From Hyphomicrobiales bacterium (GTDB taxonomy: Bacteria; Pseudomonadota; Alphaproteobacteria; Rhizobiales; Beijerinckiaceae): a stretch of 42,445 nt of DNA. The stretch's first letter is position 1. Each line of letters opens with the position of its first letter. Positions 26,799-35,303 of the stretch are shown piece after piece. The notes below the pieces were generated by a model. The model worked only from the letters and a program-made list of their open reading frames with translations, did no database searches and was not told where the DNA came from. A program made the position numbers and the translations under genes. The stretch covers positions 1 to 42,445 of the forward strand of contig QBLV01000019.1 in the NCBI GenBank assembly GCA_003241815.1, given 5' to 3'.

Positions 26799-26864
26799 CG
26801 TCATGCTCGGGCTTGACCCGAGCATCTCCGGCAAGAGATTCTCGGGTCAAGCCCGAGCATGACG
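26799..26864. repeat. Intergenic inverted repeat (cgtcatgctcgggcttgacccgag ... ctcgggtcaagcccgagcatgacg)
   Basis: Perfect-looking 24-nt inverted arms downstream of the dehydratase gene; a second copy lies at 31097. Confidence 0.9.
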
Positions 26865-26990
26865 CTACCCGACGCCATTCCACCCGTGCATTGGCGTCGA
26901 TCCTGCCGCGCGCGCCTGCGGGGCTGACAAAACGGCGCCGGGCGGACACTATGACGCTCGCTGCCGCCGGCTCGTTTGAAACGATTTAAA

Positions 26991-27830
26991 ATGGCATTCT
27001 CTCCCCAGGTCGAAGCCTTTCGGGCCCTTCACGAAGCCGGCTGCTTCGTCATGCCGAACCCGTGGGATGTCGGCTCTGCCCGCTGGCTGCGCGGGCAGGG
27101 GTTTAAGGCGCTGGCCTCGACCAGCGCGGGCTTCGCCTTCACGCAAGGACGCGCCGACCAGGACGTGCCGCGCGACATGATGCTCGCGCATCTCGCGGAA
27201 CTGGTGAAGGCGGTTCCGGATTTGCCCGTCAACGCCGATTTCGAGAACGGCTATGCCGATACGCCGGATGGTGTCGCCGCCAATGTGAAGCTCTGCATCG
27301 CGACCGGCGTGGCTGGCCTGTCGATCGAGGATGCATCCGGGCGCCCCGAGGATCCGCTCTACCCGTTCGAGCTTGCCGTGGAACGGATCAGGGCGGCGCG
27401 CAAGGCCATCGACGAGACGGGCTCGGGTGTCATGCTGACGGCGCGGGCGGAATGTTTCCTGACCGGGCATCCGGATGCGCTGGTCGAGTCGGCCCGTCGC
27501 ATCGAGGCCTATGCGCGGGCCGGTGCCGATGTGCTCTATGCACCCGGCCCGAAGACGCCAGGGCAGATCGCCACCATCGTTGAGGCCGCCGAGGGCAAGC
27601 CCGTCAACGCGCTGGTGTATGGCGATTTCGGCCTCTCGGTCTCCGACATCGCCGGGCTCGGGGTGCGCCGGATTTCGATCGGCGGGGCGCTGGCGCGGGC
27701 GGCCTGGGCCGCTTTCATCGAAGCGACGCGGCTGATCAGCGAGGAGGGCAGCTTTGCAGGCTTCGCCGGCAATGGCCCGTCCTCGCCGTTGAACCCGTTC
27801 TTCACCGAAGACCTGAAGGCGCGCTCGTGA
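26991..27830 (+). CDS. Isocitrate lyase/phosphoenolpyruvate mutase family protein
   Basis: 279 aa; NPWDVGSARWLRGQGFKALASTSAGFAF, NADFENGY, GLSIEDASGRPEDPLYPFELAVERIRAAR. Confidence 0.9.
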   Translation: MAFSPQVEAFRALHEAGCFVMPNPWDVGSARWLRGQGFKALASTSAGFAFTQGRADQDVPRDMMLAHLAELVKAVPDLPVNADFENGYADTPDGVAANVKLCIATGVAGLSIEDASGRPEDPLYPFELAVERIRAARKAIDETGSGVMLTARAECFLTGHPDALVESARRIEAYARAGADVLYAPGPKTPGQIATIVEAAEGKPVNALVYGDFGLSVSDIAGLGVRRISIGGALARAAWAAFIEATRLISEEGSFAGFAGNGPSSPLNPFFTEDLKARS

Positions 27831-28153
27831 GCGGGACGTTGCTGATCGCGCCGGCCTGGCTCGGCCTGAGCGGGCTGTGGACGCTCGACGCCAAGGGCCG
27901 GCGGAAAGCCGTCGACGCCGAGGATATCGACCTGTCGGAGGAACTGGCGGATCGGCTGGAAGCCTGGATGGACGCCTTCGACGCGATCTACGAAGAGGAG
28001 CAGGAGGCGCGCTCGCGCTTTCCCAGCGAGGCCGAGCAGCGCGCCTGGGAGCGTGAGGGACAGGCGATCGCCCATGCCGTCGCGGCAGAACTCGGCCCGG
28101 ACTGGACGGTTTCGACCGATCTGGCGGGCTGGCAGGACATGACCAAGCCATGA
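27827..28153 (+). CDS. Hypothetical protein (108 aa)
   Basis: Overlaps flanking genes by 4 nt on both sides, consistent with translational coupling. Confidence 0.7.
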   Translation: MSGTLLIAPAWLGLSGLWTLDAKGRRKAVDAEDIDLSEELADRLEAWMDAFDAIYEEEQEARSRFPSEAEQRAWEREGQAIAHAVAAELGPDWTVSTDLAGWQDMTKP

Positions 28154-29313
28154 CGACCCAGACAGCGACAGACGCCAATCCCGTGCTCGAAGGCTGGACG
28201 GTGCCGCCTTTTCCGCCCGCGCGCGTGCTCGAGGGGCGCTATTGCCGGCTGGAGCCGGTCGATCCGGCGCGCCATCTCGATGACATCTGGGCCGTGAATG
28301 GGGGTCACGACCATATATGGCAGTGGATGCCGGCCCATCCGCCGCAAACGCGCGAGGCCTATGGCGAATTGCTGGCGATGATGGCGGCCAAGCCCGGCAT
28401 CGTGCCGTTTGCGATCATCGATAAGGCCGACGGCAAGGCCAAGGGCCATCTCTGGCTGATGGAGATCAGGCCCGAGCACGGCGTCTTTGAGGTCGGCTAC
28501 ATCACCTATTCGCCGGTGCTGCAGAAGACGCGGGTCGCGACCGAGGCGATTTATCTGTGCGGCGACTACGGCTTCTCGCTCGGCTATCGCCGCTTCGAGT
28601 GGAAGTGCAACAACCTCAACGAGCCCTCCAAGCGTGCGGCGTTGCGGTTTGGCTTCCAGTATGAGGGTCTGTTCCGCCAGCATCAGGTGGTGAAAGGGCG
28701 CAATCGGGATACCGCCTGGTTCTCGATCCTCGACAGCGAATGGCCGGTGCGGGCGCAGGGTTTTCAACGCTGGTTGGCGCCCGGGAACTTCGATGCGGAC
28801 GGCGTCCAGAAGCGCTCGCTTGCCGCCTTCAACCGGCCGTTCGCAACAGCCGGAGCGACTGCGCTCCGGCGTGCTTCGCTGGCGGATGTCTCGGCGATCC
28901 TGGCCCTGAAGACCGCAGCCTATTTGCCCAATGAGAGCATCATCGGCGTGCCGTCGCTGCCCCGCATCGCGGACTATGCCCGGGTGGTGGCCGAGCATGA
29001 GGTCTGGCTGGCCGAGGGCGAGCATGGGCTGGAGGCGGCGCTTGTGCTCGATGTCGCACCGGACAAATTCACCCTGTGGAGCATCGCCGTTGCGCCGGAA
29101 GCGGCAGGCCGTCGGCTGGCGACAGCGCTGATGGCCTTCACCGAGACACGGGCAGGCGAACTCGGCCATGACGCTGTGCATCTTTTCACGCATGCGAAAC
29201 TCACCGAGCGCATCGGCTGGTATGAGCGCCTCGGCTACGTGACCACACACCATGAGGAAATGGCCGATCGGCGGGCCACTCATATGCGCAAATTACTGAC
29301 AACAACCGGCTGA
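28150..29313 (+). CDS. Tandem (double) GNAT N-acetyltransferase
   Basis: 387 aa; RimJ/RimL-like N-half (GYITYSPVLQKTRVATEAIYL...NNLNEPSKRAALRFGFQYEGLFR) and second GNAT half (LWSIAVAPEAAGRRLATALMAF...RIGWYERLGYVT). Confidence 0.88.
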   Translation: MTTQTATDANPVLEGWTVPPFPPARVLEGRYCRLEPVDPARHLDDIWAVNGGHDHIWQWMPAHPPQTREAYGELLAMMAAKPGIVPFAIIDKADGKAKGHLWLMEIRPEHGVFEVGYITYSPVLQKTRVATEAIYLCGDYGFSLGYRRFEWKCNNLNEPSKRAALRFGFQYEGLFRQHQVVKGRNRDTAWFSILDSEWPVRAQGFQRWLAPGNFDADGVQKRSLAAFNRPFATAGATALRRASLADVSAILALKTAAYLPNESIIGVPSLPRIADYARVVAEHEVWLAEGEHGLEAALVLDVAPDKFTLWSIAVAPEAAGRRLATALMAFTETRAGELGHDAVHLFTHAKLTERIGWYERLGYVTTHHEEMADRRATHMRKLLTTTG

Positions 29314-29329
29314 GCAGGGGCGAGACATC

Positions 29330-30076
29330 ATGGCAGGACGTTTGAAGGGCAAGGTCGCGGTCGTCACCGCAGCCGGGCAGGGCATCGGGCGCGCAATCGC
29401 GGAGGCGTTCGTCGCCGAGGGCGCGACGGTCTGGGCGACCGACAAGGATGTCGCGCTGCTGGAAGGCATTCCCAAGGCGAAGAAGCGCAAGCTCGACGTT
29501 CTCTCGAACAAAGCGGTCGAGAGCTTCGCGGAGAAGGTCGGTCCGATCGACATCCTGGTGAACGCAGCCGGCTACGTCCATCACGGCACGGTGCTCGACA
29601 CCGACGACAAGGCCTGGGATTTCTCCTTCGATCTCAACGTCACCTCGATGCACCGCACGATCAAGGCGTTCCTGCCGGGCATGCTGGCGAAGGGCGCGGG
29701 CTCGATCGTCAACATCGCCTCGGGCGCCGGCTCGGTTCGCGGCATCCCCAACCGCTACGCCTATGGCACCACCAAGGCTGCCGTCATCGGCCTGACCAAG
29801 GCGGTCGCCGCCGACTTCATCAAAAAGGGCGTCCGCGCCAACGCGATCTGCCCCGGTACGATCCAGTCGCCCTCGCTCGACCAGCGCATCAAGGATCTGG
29901 CCACGGCGTCCAAGACCACGGAAGCCGCCGCGCGGCAGGCCTTCATCGACCGCCAGCCGATGGGCCGGCTCGGCACGGCCGAAGAGATCGCCTGGCTGGC
30001 GGTCTATCTCGGTTCCGACGAGGCGAGCTACACGACGGGACAGATCCATCTCGCCGATGGCGGTTTTGCTCTCTGA
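29330..30076 (+). CDS. SDR family oxidoreductase
   Basis: 248 aa; TAAGQGIGRAIAEAF, NAAGYVHHG, YAYGTTKAAVIGLTKAVA, CPGTIQSPSL. Confidence 0.92.
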   Translation: MAGRLKGKVAVVTAAGQGIGRAIAEAFVAEGATVWATDKDVALLEGIPKAKKRKLDVLSNKAVESFAEKVGPIDILVNAAGYVHHGTVLDTDDKAWDFSFDLNVTSMHRTIKAFLPGMLAKGAGSIVNIASGAGSVRGIPNRYAYGTTKAAVIGLTKAVAADFIKKGVRANAICPGTIQSPSLDQRIKDLATASKTTEAAARQAFIDRQPMGRLGTAEEIAWLAVYLGSDEASYTTGQIHLADGGFAL

Positions 30077-30103
30077 GCACAAGAAAATAAGGGAGGAAGC
30101 CCA

Positions 30104-31087
30104 ATGCATATTCTCGTTCTCGGCGGCGCCGGCATGGCCGGTCGCAAATTCATCGAGCGGCTGGCCAAGGACGGCCATCTCGGTGCTAAAACCATCGCCA
30201 AGGTCACGGCGCAGGACGTCGTCGCGGCCCAGGCTCCCGCCGGCGCGCCCTCCGCCCTCGAGGCGGCGGTCTCGGATCTCTCCGTGCCGGGCCAGGCCGA
30301 GGCGCTGATCGCCTCGCGTCCGGAACTCATCGTGCATCTCGCGGCGATCGTCTCGGGCGAGGCCGAGGCCGATTTCGAGAAGGGCTACACGATCAATCTC
30401 GATGGCACGCGCTATTTGTTCGAGGCGATCCGCAAGGCCGGCGAGGCCTACAAGCCCCGCCTGGTCTTCACCTCCTCGATCGCGGTCTTCGGCGCGCCGT
30501 TCCACGACAAGATCGAGGACGAGTTCTTCACGACGCCGCTGACCAGCTACGGCACGCAGAAGGCGATCAGCGAGTTGCTGCTCTCCGACTACACCCGGCG
30601 CGGCTTCTTCGACGGCATCAGCATCCGCTTCCCGACGATCTGCGTGCGGCCGGGTTCGCCCAACAAGGCGGCGTCGGGCTTCTTCTCCAACATCATCCGC
30701 GAGCCGCTGAACGGCATCGAGGCGGTGCTGCCGGTGTCCGACCAGGTGCGCCATTGGCACGCCTCGCCGCGCTCGGCGGTCAACTTCCTGATCCATGCGG
30801 CGACGATCGACACCAACAGGATCGGCGCGCGCCGGACGCTGACGATGCCGGGCCTGTCCTGCACGGTGGCCGAGCAGATCGAGGCGCTGCGCAAGGTCGC
30901 GGGCGAGGGCGTCGTCGCCCGCATCAAGCGCGTGCCGGATGCGACGATCAACGGAATCGTCGCGGGCTGGCCGCAGAATTTCAATGCCGCGCGCGCGACG
31001 TCGCTCGGCTTCACCTCGGAAGCGAGCTTCGAGGAGATCATCCGCGTCCATATCGAGGATGAGCTGGGCGGGAATTTCGTGAAGTAG
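30104..31087 (+). CDS. denD: D-erythronate dehydrogenase-like NAD-dependent epimerase/dehydratase
   Basis: 327 aa; MHILVLGGAGMAGRKFIERL, HLAAIVSGEAEADFEKGYTINLDGTRYLFEAIR, YGTQKAISELLLSDYTRRGF. Confidence 0.85.
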   Translation: MHILVLGGAGMAGRKFIERLAKDGHLGAKTIAKVTAQDVVAAQAPAGAPSALEAAVSDLSVPGQAEALIASRPELIVHLAAIVSGEAEADFEKGYTINLDGTRYLFEAIRKAGEAYKPRLVFTSSIAVFGAPFHDKIEDEFFTTPLTSYGTQKAISELLLSDYTRRGFFDGISIRFPTICVRPGSPNKAASGFFSNIIREPLNGIEAVLPVSDQVRHWHASPRSAVNFLIHAATIDTNRIGARRTLTMPGLSCTVAEQIEALRKVAGEGVVARIKRVPDATINGIVAGWPQNFNAARATSLGFTSEASFEEIIRVHIEDELGGNFVK

Positions 31088-31096
31088 ATTTGGGCT

Positions 31097-31190
31097 CGTC
31101 ATGCTCGGGCTTGACCCGAGCATCTCCAACAAGAGCTTCTCTCTGGATAGAGATTCTCGGGTCGGCGCAAGCGCCGCCCGAGAATGATGC
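31097..31190. repeat. Second copy (diverged right arm) of the cgtcatgctcgggcttgacccgagcatctc inverted repeat
   Basis: Left arm identical to that at 26799; right arm ctcgggtcggcgcaagcgccgcccgagaatgatg. Confidence 0.8.
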
Positions 31191-31194
31191 ATGA

Positions 31195-31860
31195 TCACGC
31201 CGGGCAGGGTTCGCCCGGCGTGTCCATCAGATCGGCGGCCTCGATCTCGGGGGCCATCTCTGGCGCATGGGCCCAGCCGCTCGCGCCCCAGCTCTTCAGG
31301 GCCGACCAGGTCGAGCGGTCGAGCCGGAACTGCTCGCAGGGGAAGAGCCCGCCGCGCGCCGGCAGCGACTTCAGGAACGAGCCCTCGGCGCGGAAGCCCG
31401 ACTTCTCCAGCACGCGCCGGGAGGCCGGGTTGATGACGCGCGTGTCGGCCTCGATCGCCGGCATCTCGACGAGCGAGAACAGCGTGTCGATCAGCGACTG
31501 GACCGCCTCCGTCGCATAGCCCTTGCCCCAGTGCGGCGTGCCGAGCCAATAGCCGATGAAGGGCACTCCCGTAGCCTGCCGATGCGCGCCGATCATGCCG
31601 ATCAGCTCGTTGGGCTTGGAACGCGGCGTGATCCCCAGCACGAGATGCTCGCCCAGCGCATTGCCCTTGCGCATCGCGAAGATGAAGGGCTCGACCGCAT
31701 CCACCGGATAGGGGTGCGGGATCGAGGCCGTCATCTCGGCCACGGCTTTCTCCCCGGCCTGGCGCAGGATGGCGGACGCATCCGCCATGCGGGGCCAGCG
31801 CAGCCAGAGACGACGCGTCTCGAGCCGGAAGACATCGTCGCGGGTCAATTCGGGGAACAT
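31195..31860 (-). CDS. GNAT family N-acetyltransferase (RimJ/RimL-like)
   Basis: 221 aa; LETRRLWLRWPRMADASAI, IGYWLGTPHWGKGYATEAVQSLIDTLF, NPASRRVLEKSGFRAEG. Confidence 0.9.
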   Translation of the reverse strand: MFPELTRDDVFRLETRRLWLRWPRMADASAILRQAGEKAVAEMTASIPHPYPVDAVEPFIFAMRKGNALGEHLVLGITPRSKPNELIGMIGAHRQATGVPFIGYWLGTPHWGKGYATEAVQSLIDTLFSLVEMPAIEADTRVINPASRRVLEKSGFRAEGSFLKSLPARGGLFPCEQFRLDRSTWSALKSWGASGWAHAPEMAPEIEAADLMDTPGEPCPA

Positions 31861-31884
31861 CTGAGTCTCTCCGTCGGCGCAAAC

Positions 31885-31925
31885 GAAAAAAGGGAGCTGG
31901 GATTTTGTCCCATCTCCCTTTCGCT
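31885..31925 (-). terminator. Rho-independent terminator downstream of rpmA
   Basis: Minus strand: aaagggagatgggacaaaatcccagctcccttttttcg, stem-loop followed by T-run. Confidence 0.75.
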
Positions 31926-32015
31926 GACCTTGGGTGACCCCTGAGAGGGACTTGACCCCTGATCCGTTCCGGTTCGATGGAACCGGCGGATCGAGGACTG
32001 TCCCTATCCGCCGTC

Positions 32016-32282
32016 TTACTCTGCGGCCTCTTGGGCCGGGACTACGTTCACGAAAGCTCGGCCGAGTTTCGTCGTGAATCGGACGCGACCGTCCGTCAGC
32101 GCGAACAGCGTATGGTCTTTGCCCATGCCGACATTGGCGCCGGGATGCCAGGTGGTCCCACGCTGCCGAATAATGATGTTGCCCGGAATCACGGCCTGGT
32201 CGCCGAACTTCTTGACCCCGAGGCGCCTGCCTGCGGAGTCACGACCGTTGCGGGATGAACCGCCTGCCTTTTTGTGAGCCAT
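32016..32282 (-). CDS. rpmA: 50S ribosomal protein L27
   Basis: [48 protein letters not shown]. Confidence 0.97.
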   Translation of the reverse strand: MAHKKAGGSSRNGRDSAGRRLGVKKFGDQAVIPGNIIIRQRGTTWHPGANVGMGKDHTLFALTDGRVRFTTKLGRAFVNVVPAQEAAE

Positions 32283-32382
32283 AACGCCCTACCTCAAAAC
32301 TGATATGTGGTCTCTAACCCGAATCGGCGGCAAAAGCCAGCCGGTCCGGGCGCGAAAGACGAAGACGGACTGACGGGGTGCG

Positions 32383-33072
32383 TCAGTAGTCCTCGCCGGA
32401 AGCCTGCTCGGCCTGATCGGCCTTCGCCCGGGGGGGCTTGCCGGCCAGGAGTTCCTTGGCCTGCTCGACCCATTCCTCGCGGGTGGCGCGGCCGCGAAGC
32501 TTGAGCTCCTCGTCCCACTTCGCGACATCGGCCTCGCTCCAGGACGCGATGTCGTTCCAGGAGGTGATGCCAGCCGCGCGCAGCTTCTTCTCGATGGTCG
32601 GGCCGACGCCCGAGATCAGCGAGAGGTTGGACGCGTCGAGGGCTTCAGAGGTCACCGCAGCCTTGGCAGCCTTCGGAGCGGTCTTGCCCTTGGCTTCGGT
32701 CGAGCCCGCCTGCAACGCGACGGCCGAGGCCTCGCCCTTCTTCATCTCCGGCTTCTTGCCGCCGGTGAGAATGTCGGTGATGCGAATGACGGTCAGCTCG
32801 GCACGGAAGCCGCGCTTGCGCTTCGAATTCTGGCGGCGACGCTTCTTGAAGGCGATGACCTTCTCGCCACGAGCCTGCTCGACGATCTCGGCGGCGACCG
32901 TGATCTCGGAGAGGGCCTTGGCGTCGAGCGTGGTCTTCTCGCCATCCGTCAGCATCAGCACGGTCCCGAAGGCGACGGTGTCGCCCGGGTTGCCTTCGAT
33001 CTTGGCGGTGGTAATGCGGTCGTTGGCGGCAACGCGGAATTGCTTTCCGCCGGTCTTGATGACTGCGAACAT
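32383..33072 (-). CDS. rplU: 50S ribosomal protein L21 with C-terminal helix-hairpin-helix-like extension
   Basis: [53 protein letters not shown] then long extension with [46 protein letters not shown]. Confidence 0.95.
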   Translation of the reverse strand: MFAVIKTGGKQFRVAANDRITTAKIEGNPGDTVAFGTVLMLTDGEKTTLDAKALSEITVAAEIVEQARGEKVIAFKKRRRQNSKRKRGFRAELTVIRITDILTGGKKPEMKKGEASAVALQAGSTEAKGKTAPKAAKAAVTSEALDASNLSLISGVGPTIEKKLRAAGITSWNDIASWSEADVAKWDEELKLRGRATREEWVEQAKELLAGKPPRAKADQAEQASGEDY

Positions 33073-33388
33073 TTTATCCTCCATGTTCGGCCCTGCCCTG
33101 TCATGGTCTCCGGAGAGGCCGATGCGGGACAGCTTTTTGGCAGTCGTTACGGGTCGGGTTCGCTCTTGCCGGCCCAGGCGCGCAATCTGCGACAGCATGA
33201 GGCCAAAAGAGATCGGGCGCGGGTTTCCCCACGCCGGATGAGGCTCGATAGTCGCATGAACGGTGCAGGTCAAGGGAAAGCGTCCGCCCTTGCCTGAAAT
33301 ATGACAGGCACGAGACTTGTTCGACGGGAGACTTGTTTTGGCCGGACGCCGCGTGTAGTACGAGCCCGCTTCGACCGAAGGCGACCGC

Positions 33389-33478
33389 GGACAGGTGGCA
33401 GAGTGGTTGAATGCACCGCACTCGAAATGCGGCATACCCGCAAGGGTATCGGGGGTTCAAATCCCTCCCTGTCCGCCA
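33389..33478 (+). tRNA. tRNA-Ser (anticodon CGA), CCA encoded
   Basis: GGACAGG...CCTGTCC acceptor pairing, anticodon loop ACTCGAAAT, long variable arm (tacccgcaagggta), GGTTCAAATCC T-arm, GCCA 3' end. Confidence 0.96.
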
Positions 33479-33705
33479 CGTCTTTGATCTCACGCCAGTT
33501 CGCTTCGCTGACGGCTCCGATGGGGCGGCCTGGCTGGCCGGCGGGCCGCCGCCCTTGCGAATGGTGCGCGTTCGAAATCCCTCTCGAACTCTCCGCCACT
33601 TCGCTCTCCATCGCCCAAAGAAGGCTGGAAAGTCCGGGCTGGCTCCGACCGTCGATTTCGCGGCTCCTGAAAGCGCGCGTGTCGGGACGGCCAGCGGTCA
33701 GCGGC

Positions 33706-34842
33706 TCAACGAGATCCGTTGTATTGCGGCATTGTCGGCTTGGTGCCGAATATCAGTTGCTGTGGGTCCTGCTCCACCTGCCGCAACGTTCGGCCCACCC
33801 CTGTCAGCGCACGCCGGCCACTGTCGACGAAGGGTTGGATGCCGCGCAGGCCGGTGGCCGTGAAACGCACGATTTCAGCGGTGATGACTGCCGAACTCTT
33901 GTCGAGGTTCTCGGCCAGCGTACGAAGATTCCTGGCCGCCTCGCTGACGTCGGAAAAGGCATTGCTGCCCTCCTCGCCAGCGGCATTGTTCAGGAAGACC
34001 TGCGCGCCCTTCAGCACGCCCTCCATCTGGTCGGCTGCCCTGTTGAGCTTTCCGGACATGGAGACCGTGTCCTTCAACGCCTTGCTGACCTCGCCGCTGG
34101 CGCCGCCGAGCGTCGCAGCGAGCTTGCTGGCATCCTCGACCGTCGCAACGATGTAATCTCGATCGATCGCGCGGATCGCCTGGGTCATGTCCTCGCTGAA
34201 GGCGCCCAGCTTCTGCGTGACAGGGGTGACGACATCAGCGACCGTGCCGATGCCCTGCATCATTCTGGCGACGCCATCGGCGCTGTCGCCGAGCGCGGCC
34301 GAGAACTGTTCCACGCCGCGGATCCCTTCGGCGATCGGGCCGGCATTCTGCTTGACCATCGCCTCGATGCCGCCCAGTGCGTCCTCGGCGGACTTGGCCG
34401 CGGCACGCACCGTCTCGATCAGCCCTTCCGTGGGCTCGGCCGTGATGGTCAGGAGGCGATGGCCTTGTTGCGCCGTCAGGGGCGCAGCATCAGGAGAGCC
34501 ACCGAGAAGCTGTACGGCAACGACACCGGCGATGCCCTGCGCCTCGATGCGGGCGCGGGTGTCGACACGCAGCGGCGTCGATTGTTCGACCTTGATCACC
34601 GCATCGATCTGGCCGGGATCGCCAGGGTGGAAGGCGATCTGCGTCACCTCGCCAACGCGCAGCCCGTTGAACAAAACGCTGGAGCCGGGCCCCAGGCCCG
34701 TCACCTTGTCGTTGAAAATCAGCAGGACTTCGGTTGTGGCGGCGCGGCCGCCGCTGTTGAGCCAATAGACGAAACCGAACAGCACAGCCACGATCGCCAG
34801 CGTGAAGAGTCCGACCAGCGCATGGCTCGCTCGCGATTCCAT
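33706..34842 (-). CDS. MCE/MlaD family protein (membrane-anchored lipid-transport component)
   Basis: 378 aa; single N-terminal TM (MESRASHALVGLFTLAIVAVLFGFVYWL), VLFNGLRVGEVTQIAFHPGDPGQIDAVIKVEQSTPLRVDTRARIEAQGIAGVVAVQLLGG. Confidence 0.9.
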   Translation of the reverse strand: MESRASHALVGLFTLAIVAVLFGFVYWLNSGGRAATTEVLLIFNDKVTGLGPGSSVLFNGLRVGEVTQIAFHPGDPGQIDAVIKVEQSTPLRVDTRARIEAQGIAGVVAVQLLGGSPDAAPLTAQQGHRLLTITAEPTEGLIETVRAAAKSAEDALGGIEAMVKQNAGPIAEGIRGVEQFSAALGDSADGVARMMQGIGTVADVVTPVTQKLGAFSEDMTQAIRAIDRDYIVATVEDASKLAATLGGASGEVSKALKDTVSMSGKLNRAADQMEGVLKGAQVFLNNAAGEEGSNAFSDVSEAARNLRTLAENLDKSSAVITAEIVRFTATGLRGIQPFVDSGRRALTGVGRTLRQVEQDPQQLIFGTKPTMPQYNGSR

Positions 34843-35128
34843 CGGTCAGAATGCATCCATTTCTCAACCGGGCAGGCAGGCCCCGTCTCACGTTATTCAG
34901 TGGCGACCGCAGAGGGTTATCGCCGATGCGCAGGAATTGCCATTTTATTTGCACGAGACCATGTCCACCAGGGCGCTTGGCGATCACCGCGGCGTTCGGG
35001 TGGATTTGGCCGCGGCTCCATCAGCGCGAAGGTTTTCTCTTTCGGCTTCGTCACCCGTGTCGCGCCTCGGTTGCGAACAGCAGGCGTCTTCCTTGACAGG
35101 GCGGCGTGCGGCCCGTCATGCTGACGGC

Positions 35129-35238
35129 TGTTCCCAGGGGGGCCTCGCTAGGAGGCTGAGATTCCGCCCGTCCGAGCTCTCGTCCGGACAACGCGGTGAC
35201 CCTCCGAACCTGATCCGGGTCATGCCGGCGTAGGGATG
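35129..35238 (+). promoter_or_regulatory. TPP (thiamine pyrophosphate) riboswitch, THI element
   Basis: ttcccaggggggcc ... gaggctgagattccgccc ... gaccctccgaacctgatccgggtcatgccggcgtaggga: conserved GCTGAGA, ACCC..GAACCTGATC.GG.T.ATgCC.GCGTAGGGA blocks in the correct order. Confidence 0.95.
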
Positions 35239-35303
35239 CGGGACATCGGGCGGACAGCCGCCCCTTTTCCAAACTCGCGCCGTTGGTCCGGTTTCGCTGT
35301 CGC

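Noticed and set aside
29201-31882. 893-aa minus-strand ORF
   Set aside because: Overlaps antisense to SDR and denD and out of frame with the GNAT gene; low-complexity translation
33301-35124. 607-aa plus-strand ORF spanning the tRNA-Ser and antisense to the MCE gene
   Set aside because: Starts inside non-coding/tRNA sequence and is a shadow of the MCE gene
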